A stretch of 64,000 nt of DNA from Actinomadura viridilutea. Lineage in GTDB: Bacteria; Actinomycetota; Actinomycetes; Streptosporangiales; Streptosporangiaceae. The notes beneath the pieces were generated by a model. That model made no database searches. It was given only the letters and a program-made list of their open reading frames with translations, and was not told the origin of the DNA. Positions 1-6,272 of the stretch are shown in pieces. The position numbers were made by a program, and so were the translations under genes. The stretch is from contig PVNI01000014.1 in NCBI GenBank assembly GCA_003001795.1, positions 107,545 to 171,544 of the forward strand. Direction: 5' to 3'. The number at the start of each line of letters is the position of its first letter. The first letter of the stretch is position 1.

Positions 1-349
1 CCTTGACGGTGATCGTGATTCGGCCGTCGGGGCGTCGTGGGGTCGAGGACAGCGAGTACGTCCGCCAGTGACGCACGCCGTCGATGTCGACGCCGATCCT
101 CACCCACTGGCCGGGTCTGTGCGGAACCCAGCCGCGGCCAGGGCGGATCACCAGCGTCACCGCGTCCGCGGTCTCCGGACGCACGGCCTCGACCCGGCCG
201 CACAGCTCCTCGACGGACCACAACGGGTTCACCAACCGCAGATAGTCGTCAGGCCGCACAGGGGTCGTCAGCCACCTCGCGGCGCTCGCCAGGCGCCGAC
301 GGACCCACCGGGACGCGATGTCTGATGTGGTGGTCGACGGAGCGGTCAC
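1..349 (-). CDS. Ferredoxin reductase-type flavoprotein, N-terminal part (cut by window edge)
   Basis: Reading the minus strand from a GTG at 349 gives 116 codons that run off the window. The start has a GGAG at 355-358, five bases upstream. After about 50 residues, with a basic stretch and a short hydrophobic-aromatic segment, the sequence enters an FAD-binding fold: a 'RPGQW' loop followed by 'RTYSLSS', the R-x-Y-S FAD-binding motif of the ferredoxin-NADP reductase superfamily. Actinobacterial proteins of this layout are electron-transfer partners of membrane fatty-acid desaturases and usually carry a C-terminal 2Fe-2S domain, which would lie outside the window. The desaturase role is inference; the FNR-type fold is well supported. 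Confidence 0.75.
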   Translation of the reverse strand, partial: MTAPSTTTSDIASRWVRRRLASAARWLTTPVRPDDYLRLVNPLWSVEELCGRVEAVRPETADAVTLVIRPGRGWVPHRPGQWVRIGVDIDGVRHWRTYSLSSTPRRPDGRITITVK

Positions 350-592
350 GGATTCTCCACTTTCCACAGCCACGACATCTAACGCTTGGTGTCACATTTT
401 TGACTGACAGTGATTTCAATTGGAGCGCAACATGCCGCAGGCACAGGCCCATCGCGCTTCTTACGGAAGGTGCCCCAGCCCACCGCCGCGCGGGACCCGG
501 TGCGACGGCCGTCGACGGCTCTCACTGCCTCCTCTGCCGTTCAGGGCCGCCGCGGATTCCGGGGTCTGTGATCACAACCGGGCCGCAACAGA

Positions 593-958
593 TCATCGTT
601 GACGGGCTCGGCGGGCCTGCCGGCGCAGCTGGGTGATGCGAGTGGTTCCGACGATCAGGGTGATGACGATCCCGGCGACCATCGCGATCAGCAACGCGAC
701 CGCCAACGGCAGGGTGCCGTGCAGGCTGAGGAAGGACACCCGTACCGTGGCGGTATTGCTCAGCAGGAACACGATGAACGCGATGGCCGCCACCGCGGCG
801 GCCCACATGCCCGCCCATGCGCGACCGGCGCGAGTTCGAGCGGTGGAGGCCGCGGGCGGCGACGATCCGGCATCGGCCCCTTCGGTCGTCAAGTGCCGTG
901 GGGGCTCGGCGGGTTCGCGACCGGACCGGAAAGGTCGGGACAAGCGCAGCATCGGCAT
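593..958 (-). CDS. LapA-domain (DUF1049) small membrane protein
   Basis: The protein is 121 aa from the ATG at 958, which has a GGGGGA ribosome site five bases upstream. An in-frame TTG at 991 would add 11 residues but has no properly spaced site. About 55 polar N-terminal residues precede two hydrophobic helices separated by a short loop containing 'SNTATVRVSFL'. A basic tail rich in Arg and Gln ends the protein. This N-S/T-x3-V-x-F pattern between two helices is typical of the LapA/DUF1049 family, small inner-membrane proteins of uncertain role in actinobacteria. It is probably a single-gene unit. A 20-bp tandem repeat lies in its presumed promoter (1011-1051). Confidence 0.75.
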   Translation of the reverse strand: MPMLRLSRPFRSGREPAEPPRHLTTEGADAGSSPPAASTARTRAGRAWAGMWAAAVAAIAFIVFLLSNTATVRVSFLSLHGTLPLAVALLIAMVAGIVITLIVGTTRITQLRRQARRARQR

Positions 959-1010
959 GGAGTCCCCCAGGTGCACCGATATGTCGGACAACCTCTGTCG
1001 GGGGTTCCCA

Positions 1011-1051
1011 GATATCCCGACTCTACGCTCTGATATCCCGACTCTACGCTC
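1011..1051. repeat. Two tandem 20-bp direct repeats upstream of the LapA-like gene
   Basis: The 20-mer GATATCCCGACTCTACGCTC occurs at 1011-1030 and again at 1032-1051, separated by one T. The repeat starts 53 bp upstream of the ATG at 958 and ends between that gene and the convergent end of the flavoprotein gene at 1145. The 21-bp period (two helical turns) fits a pair of sites for one regulator, but no regulator is identified. Confidence 0.8.
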
Positions 1052-1144
1052 CGCCTGCTCGTGCCGTGTCCAGATGGCACGCCGGGGGCGTCACCCGGCG
1101 CCGCAAGGGCGGCCCCGACACCCTTGCCGCGTGCCGCTCGATCG

Positions 1145-2164
1145 TCAGATGCCGTGCCGCCGGACGCCCAGGACCCGCTCGCAGGCGCGGGCCTCGGCCT
1201 CGCGCCCGAACGGGGCGCGTTCCGCGCGGACGGCGCGGCGGGTCTCCTCGGCGATCAGGTCGGCGTTGATCGCGCCCGCGGCGGTCGCGCCGGACGCCGC
1301 CGCGAGGATCACGGTCGCCAATGGATCGGCGACGTTGCCCGCGACCCACACCCCCGGGACCGCGGTGCGGCCGGCGGCGTCGGCCTCGATGTGCTCGCCG
1401 CCGCCCGACGGGTGCGGGACGGGCAGCAGCCCCAGGCCGGACAGCACCGCCGCGTGCGGCACGGCGCGCGGCGCCACCGCCAGCGCCCGCAGCGGGATCA
1501 CCTCGCCCGTCCGCAGGCGCACGCCCGAGAGCGCGTCGCCGCTCATCTCAAGGCCGGACACCTCGCCGTCCACGACGGCGACGCCGCGCGCGGCCAGCTG
1601 CCCGGCCTCCTCCTCGGAGAGGCCGGGGCCGGTGTGCGTCAGCAGCGTGACCTTGTCGGTCCACTGGCGGAACAGCAGCGCTTGGTGCACCGCCCGCGCG
1701 TCGCAGGCCAGGATCCCGATCGGCTGGTCGCGCACCTCCCACCCGTGGCAGTACGGGCAGTGCAGGACGTCGCGTCCCCACCGCTCGGCGAGGCCGGGGA
1801 CGTCGGGCAGCTCGTCGGTGATCCCGGCGGCCACGAGCAGCCGCCGCGACCACACGCGCCGCCCGGTGTCAAGGCGCACCGCGAACCCCTCGCCCTCGCG
1901 CGCCGCCGACACCGCCAGGCCGGTCACGACCTCGCCGCCGTAGGACGCGACCTCCCGCCGTCCCGCCTCCAGAAACCGCTCGGGCGGCATGCCGTCGCGG
2001 GAAAGGAACCCGTGCATGCGGGCGGCCGGGGCGTTGCGCGGCCGCCCGCCGTCCGCCACCAGGACCGAGCGCCGCGCCCTGCCCAGCATGAGCGCCGCGC
2101 TCAGCCCGGCCGCGCCGCCGCCGACGACCACCACGTCGTATCGGCCGCCGTCGTCAATCCGCAT
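1145..2164 (-). CDS. Thioredoxin reductase-like NAD(P)/FAD-dependent oxidoreductase
   Basis: The gene encodes 339 aa from an ATG at 2164 with GGAGG eight bases upstream; a GTG three codons earlier overlaps that site and is less likely. An N-terminal FAD-binding Rossmann motif (GGGAAG near residue 17) is followed by a mid-protein CPYC disulfide motif in 'CPYCHGWEVRD', then a second nucleotide-binding region. A C-terminal 'GVWVAGNV' segment marks the FAD-contacting Asp-type loop of the TrxB family. No thioredoxin gene is adjacent, so the electron acceptor is unknown. It lies next to the flavohemoglobin gene with the same orientation and could aid redox homeostasis under NO stress; that link is inference. 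Confidence 0.85.
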   Translation of the reverse strand: MRIDDGGRYDVVVVGGGAAGLSAALMLGRARRSVLVADGGRPRNAPAARMHGFLSRDGMPPERFLEAGRREVASYGGEVVTGLAVSAAREGEGFAVRLDTGRRVWSRRLLVAAGITDELPDVPGLAERWGRDVLHCPYCHGWEVRDQPIGILACDARAVHQALLFRQWTDKVTLLTHTGPGLSEEEAGQLAARGVAVVDGEVSGLEMSGDALSGVRLRTGEVIPLRALAVAPRAVPHAAVLSGLGLLPVPHPSGGGEHIEADAAGRTAVPGVWVAGNVADPLATVILAAASGATAAGAINADLIAEETRRAVRAERAPFGREAEARACERVLGVRRHGI

Positions 2165-2357
2165 CGTGACCACCTCCGAGCCGACTGTGGCCCGCGCGGC
2201 GCCGATGGGACAAAAGACGTTGCCGAATCCGCAAAACGCGGCTTCCTTCCGTGGCCGCCGCGTCAGCCCGAGGCATCGGCGGCCGCTGGGCGGCCGTCAG
2301 GCGGGGGGAGAGGCGGGCGGGGCGGCGGCGCGCCGCCCGCCTGGGCGGTCTGCTGGT

Positions 2358-3572
2358 TCAGCCCGCCTGCTGCCACAGGTCGGGGCCGAAGACCTCGTAG
2401 TGGATGCGTTCGTCGCTGATTCCGGCGTCCAGCAGCCCGCGCCGCACGTCGCGCATGAACGGGATCGGGCCGCACATGTAGACGCGGGCCTTCTCCGGCA
2501 AGGACAGGCCCGAGACGTCCATGAGGCCCGCGCGGATCTCCTCGGCGGCCGTGTCGGCGCCGTCCGGCTCCTCGTACCAGGTGATCCGGCGCAGCTCGGG
2601 CATGCGCCGCGCGGCGGCGGCGATCTGGTCGCGCAGCGCGTGCGCGGCGGGCGAGCGGTCGGCGTGCAGCGCCAGGACGCGCCGGTCGGGCGAGACGGCC
2701 GCGAGGTGGTCGATCATGGCGGCCACGGGGGTGATGCCGATGCCCGCGCTGACCAGGATCAGCGGGTCGGTGTCGTCGTCCAGGACCAGGTCGCCGAACG
2801 GCGGGGACAGCTCCAGCACGTCGCCCTCGGCGACGTTCTCGTGAAGGTAGGTCGACACCGCGCCGTCGGGCGCGCCGCCCTCGCCGCGCACCCGCCGCAC
2901 GGTGATCTGGACGGTGCCGTCGGACGGGACCCGCGACAGCGTGTACTGGCGCGGCTGGCGCAGCCCGTCGGGCAGTGTCACGGCCACGCTGACGTACTGT
3001 CCCGGACGGTATCCGGGGACACCGCCGCCGTCAGCGGGGGACAGCACGAAGGAGAGCACGTCCTCGACCTCGGGGCGGCGCTCCACCACCCGCCACGGGC
3101 GGAACAGATCGGCCGGCGTGGTCTCCGCCTCCCGGTAGAGCCGCGCCTCCTCGGCGATCAGCAGCGTCGCGAACAGCCAGTACACCTCCGACCAGGCCGC
3201 GTGCACCTCGGGCGTCACCGCGGGGCCCAGCACGGTCTTCACCGCCTCCAGCAGGTGCCGCCCGACGATCGTGTACTGCTCGGGCCGCACGGCCAGGGAG
3301 GCGTGCTTGTGGGCGATGCGGGACAGCAGGAGCTGCACGGAGGCGGCCTCGGCCCCGTCCTCGTGGGCGATGCGCCGGGCGAACGCCGCGACCGAGCCGG
3401 CCAGGGCCTGGCGCTGCTCCCCGTTGGCCTGGTTGCCCTGGTTGAACATGTTGCGCAGCTCGGGGTGCGCGGTGAACATCGCGTCGTAGAACGCGGCGGT
3501 GATCTCGGTGCCGTGCTCGATCACGGCGGGCAGCGTCGCCCGGATGGTCTGGGCGTGGTCGGTCGACAGCAA
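2358..3572 (-). CDS. hmp: Flavohemoprotein, nitric oxide dioxygenase
   Basis: The 404-aa protein starts at a TTG (3572) with AGAAGGGA eight bases upstream. Residues 1-140 form a globin domain including 'NMFNQGNQANGEQRQAL' and the proximal His in 'IAHKHASL'. Next comes an FAD domain with 'RPGQYVSV' and 'RQYTLS', then an NAD domain with 'LVSAGIGITPVAAM' and 'VYMCGP' and the C-terminal 'HYEVFGP'. All are hallmarks of Hmp, which converts NO plus O2 to nitrate using NAD(P)H in the cytoplasm. Length is normal for the family. It is probably co-transcribed from a promoter at about 3850 preceded by a DosR-type palindrome (3880-3893), with a possible 46-codon ORF first. The role is detoxifying NO made by the nearby NirK. 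Confidence 0.95.
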   Translation of the reverse strand: MLSTDHAQTIRATLPAVIEHGTEITAAFYDAMFTAHPELRNMFNQGNQANGEQRQALAGSVAAFARRIAHEDGAEAASVQLLLSRIAHKHASLAVRPEQYTIVGRHLLEAVKTVLGPAVTPEVHAAWSEVYWLFATLLIAEEARLYREAETTPADLFRPWRVVERRPEVEDVLSFVLSPADGGGVPGYRPGQYVSVAVTLPDGLRQPRQYTLSRVPSDGTVQITVRRVRGEGGAPDGAVSTYLHENVAEGDVLELSPPFGDLVLDDDTDPLILVSAGIGITPVAAMIDHLAAVSPDRRVLALHADRSPAAHALRDQIAAAARRMPELRRITWYEEPDGADTAAEEIRAGLMDVSGLSLPEKARVYMCGPIPFMRDVRRGLLDAGISDERIHYEVFGPDLWQQAG

Positions 3573-3680
3573 AACGCGATTCCCTTCTGGTGGTTCAACG
3601 GATGGTCGACGGCCACGTCGGCGATGCGGCCGCCGCGCTCGTCCTGCGGATCCGGCGGAAGACCGAGATCCTCGCCGCCG

Positions 3681-3821
3681 TCAGGAGCGGCGGCGCCGCG
3701 GAGCGGTGCGAGCGGTGCCGGGGGAGGCCGATGCCCGCGGCGAGCGCGTCGCGCGGTCGGCCCTCACCGACGGCGACGCCGGCCGCTCCGCCCGTGCGGA
3801 CGCGGGCGGGACAGTGGGCAT
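3681..3821 (-). CDS. Possible small protein (46 aa) ahead of hmp
   Basis: An ATG at 3821 is preceded, at six bases, by AAAGGAG (3828-3834), the best ribosome site in this stretch. A -10-like CATTAT on the minus strand (3850-3855) and the DosR-type box (3880-3893) lie in the right places for a short leader. The 46-aa product is low-complexity and rich in Ala, Arg, Pro and Ser, with no recognisable domain. It ends 108 bases before the hmp start. It could be a true small protein, a leader peptide affecting hmp translation, or a chance ORF in GC-rich DNA. Confidence 0.4.
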   Translation of the reverse strand: MPTVPPASARAERPASPSVRADRATRSPRASASPGTARTAPRRRRS

Positions 3822-3879
3822 GGGTGTCTCCTTTGCGTAGACAAACCCAATAATGGTCATTTGTTGTGGTTTGCTGGCC

Positions 3880-3893
3880 GGGACTTTGGTCCC
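3880..3893 (-). promoter_or_regulatory. DosR-type palindrome upstream of the hmp transcript
   Basis: The core GGGACTTTGGTCCC sits in an 18-bp window (3878-3895) with perfect 7-bp arms, CCGGGAC and GTCCCGG. It matches the core of the published M. tuberculosis DosR box (GGGACTWWAGTCCC). On the minus strand its edge is 24 bp from a CATTAT -10 element, so it abuts the -35 region. A degenerate second copy lies exactly 22 bp away at 3902-3915. Confidence 0.8.
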
Positions 3894-3975
3894 GGATGGC
3901 GGGGCCGTTCGGCACGCCCGCACGGTGCGGGAGGCTCCGCCCGGCCGGTGCGACGCGACGCGCGCCCCGCGCGAA

Positions 3976-5691
3976 TCACGCGCCGTCGTCCAGCGGGGCC
4001 CGCCAGATCAGGACGGTTCCGCCGCCGGGGCGCGGACGCGTCTGGAAGGAACCGCCCAGGCGTCGGGCGCGTTCGGCCATGTTGCGCAGGCCGCTGCGGC
4101 GGCCGCCCTCGGGGATGCCGACACCGTCGTCCTCCACGCGCAGCACCACCTCGTCGTCGCCGACGTCGACGGCCACGTGCGCTTGGGCGGCCCGCGCGTG
4201 CCGGGCGACGTTGGACAGCGCCTCGCGCGCGACGGCGAGCAGATGCTCGCCGACCTCGTCGGGGACGGCGGTGTCGAGCAGCCCGTCGAGCCGGACGGAC
4301 GGCGCGAAGCCGAGGTTGTCGGCGGCGTCGTCCACGACCGCGTGCAGGCGGCTGCGCAGGCTCTCCTCGTCGGGGCTCGTCTGGAGGGCGAAGATGGTGG
4401 AGCGGATCTGCCGGATGGTGTCGTCCAGGTCGTCGACCGCCCGCTGGACGCGCGTCGCCACGTCCGGGTTCCGAGTGATCTTGATGACGCTCATCAGGGT
4501 CATGGCGGTGGCGAACAGCCGCTGGATGACGGTGTCGTGCAGGTCCCGGGCGATGCGGTCGCGGTCCTCCAGCAGGGTCAGGCGTTCGGCGTCGCGGCGC
4601 CGGTCGGCCAGCTCCAGCGCCACCGCCGCCTGCCCCGCGAACGCCTCCAGGAGGCGCTGGACGACCTCGCTGAACGCCGCGGCGCTCGGCGGGTTGACCA
4701 GGGCGAGCACGCCGCGCGCCGACGCGCCCAGCCCCAGCGGGACGATCAGCAGCGGGCCGATCCGCGGACCCGAGGACGAGGCGGCGGCGCCCGCCGCGGC
4801 CTCGCCGTCCACCGTGCGCAGCGACACGCCGGTGCGGTACACCTCGCCGACCGGGCCCTGGTCGATCGGCGTGCGCAGGCGGGCGAGCCGGTCGGCGCCC
4901 GCCCCGTCGGCGGCCTGGAACACCAGGTCGGGCGACCCCTCGTCGGCCAGCCACACCGCGGCCGCGTCCGCGTCGGCGATCTGGCGGGCCCGCCGCGCCA
5001 CCAGCGTCATGGCCTCGCGCGACCCGGTGCCCGACAGCAGGGCCGTGGAGATCTCCGCCGACGCCTCCAGCCAGCGTTCGCGGCGGCGCGTCTCGTCGTA
5101 GAGGCGGGCGTTCTCGATCGCCACGCCGGCGGCCGTGGCCAGCGCGACCACCATCGCCTCGTCGTCCTCGTCGAACTGGGCGCCGCCGGTCTTCTCGGTC
5201 AGGTAGAGGTTGCCGAACACCTCGTCGCGGACCCGGATCGGCACGCCCAGGAAGGTGCGCATCTTCGGATGGTTCGGCGGGAACCCCGCGGACTCGGGAT
5301 GCGCGGTGAGGTCGGCCAGCCGCAGCGGCCGCGGCTCCTTGATCAGCAGCCCGAGGATGCCGCGCCCGTGCGGCCACTGCCCGATGGCGTCGAACTCCTC
5401 CCGGGTCAGCCCGGCGGTGACGAAGCGGGCGAGCCGCTCGCCCTCCTGCTCCACGACGCCGAGCGCGCCGTAGCGGGCGTCGACCAGCGTGGTGGCGGCC
5501 TCGATGATCCGGTTCAGCACCGACTCCAGGTCCAGCTCGCTGCCGATCGAGACCACGGCCTCCAGCAGGGCGTGCACCCGGTCGCGGGTGACGCGGGCCG
5601 CCTCCAGCCGGCTGTGCAGCTCGTCCAGCAGGTCGTCGAGCCGCAGATGCGGCAGCATCAGCCTGACGCGCTCGTCTCCGTCCTGGGTCAC
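3976..5691 (-). CDS. GAF-domain sensor histidine kinase, DevS/DosT-like
   Basis: The gene encodes 571 aa from a GTG at 5691 (GAGGGAG eight bases upstream); this start aligns with DevS-type N-termini. An in-frame ATG at 5840 would add 50 low-complexity residues. A first GAF domain (about 55-195) contains 'GFPPNHPKMRTFLG'; His141 falls where I recall the DevS heme ligand His149. A second GAF domain spans about 215-365. Then come the HisKA_3 phospho-acceptor His385 in 'DRIARDLHDTVIQRLF', an N-box 'REALSNVARHA' and a G-box around 'DDGVGIPEGG'. DevS/DosT sense O2, NO and CO through heme and phosphorylate DosR. It lies directly upstream of hmp on the same strand. No response regulator gene is adjacent. 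Confidence 0.92.
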   Translation of the reverse strand: MTQDGDERVRLMLPHLRLDDLLDELHSRLEAARVTRDRVHALLEAVVSIGSELDLESVLNRIIEAATTLVDARYGALGVVEQEGERLARFVTAGLTREEFDAIGQWPHGRGILGLLIKEPRPLRLADLTAHPESAGFPPNHPKMRTFLGVPIRVRDEVFGNLYLTEKTGGAQFDEDDEAMVVALATAAGVAIENARLYDETRRRERWLEASAEISTALLSGTGSREAMTLVARRARQIADADAAAVWLADEGSPDLVFQAADGAGADRLARLRTPIDQGPVGEVYRTGVSLRTVDGEAAAGAAASSSGPRIGPLLIVPLGLGASARGVLALVNPPSAAAFSEVVQRLLEAFAGQAAVALELADRRRDAERLTLLEDRDRIARDLHDTVIQRLFATAMTLMSVIKITRNPDVATRVQRAVDDLDDTIRQIRSTIFALQTSPDEESLRSRLHAVVDDAADNLGFAPSVRLDGLLDTAVPDEVGEHLLAVAREALSNVARHARAAQAHVAVDVGDDEVVLRVEDDGVGIPEGGRRSGLRNMAERARRLGGSFQTRPRPGGGTVLIWRAPLDDGA

Positions 5692-5834
5692 CGGCCTGTC
5701 TCCCTCACCGCGGACACGGTCGACGGGGTCTCCAGTGGTCGGTCGGGGGCGGGGCGCCGCGGCGGCGCCGGGCGGGCGCCGCCCGGAGGCCAGCGTATCG
5801 CCCTGGCTCCGGGCCCGACGCGGGTCGGAGGACG

Positions 5835-6272
5835 TCATGACGCCGGGAGCGCGGTCGCGAGCAGGACGATGCCGACGGAGCCCACCAGCGAGGCGACCGC
5901 CATGGCGCGGGCGAAGCCGACGCGGCCGCGGCCGTTGCCCCATCCGTGCAGGGCCGCGGCGGCCATGACGGCGGAGAACAGCAGCAGCTTGGCGGCCAGG
6001 GTGCGGCCGTAGCCGGGCTGCGCGAGCGACGACCAGGTGACGCCCTTGTGCCAGGCCAGCGCGATGCCGGTGGAGATCTGGACGGGCAGGAACACCGCGC
6101 CGGTGAAGACGCCGAAGCGGCGGCCGACGGCCCGCAGCATCCGGGCGCGCTGCCCGGTGTCGAGCATGCGGCGGGCCAGCGGCAGCACGACCAGGGACAC
6201 CGTCAGCTGGCCGCCGACCCACAGGGCGGCGGAGGTGACGTGCAGGAACCGGATCAGCGACCACCAGCTCAC
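5835..6272 (-). CDS. CopD-like small integral membrane protein
   Basis: The product is 145 aa from a GTG at 6272 with GGGGAGG upstream. The GTG overlaps the stop of the nitrite reductase gene by four bases (GTGA), so the two are translationally coupled. Four hydrophobic helices are visible. 'RFLHVTSAALWVGGQL' at the N-terminus has the helix-1 His typical of CopD/YebZ-type domains, and a second conserved His appears in 'LAWHKG'. CopD-family proteins act in copper handling or bind heme in the membrane. Given the coupling to a copper enzyme, a role in supplying copper or electrons to NirK is a reasonable inference. Confidence 0.8.
   Translation of the reverse strand: MSWWSLIRFLHVTSAALWVGGQLTVSLVVLPLARRMLDTGQRARMLRAVGRRFGVFTGAVFLPVQISTGIALAWHKGVTWSSLAQPGYGRTLAAKLLLFSAVMAAAALHGWGNGRGRVGFARAMAVASLVGSVGIVLLATALPAS

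Noticed and set aside
2206..2222. GGGACAAAAGACG upstream of the thioredoxin reductase-like gene
   Set aside because: Only one half-site is present; the other arm fails and no second copy lies 22 bp away.
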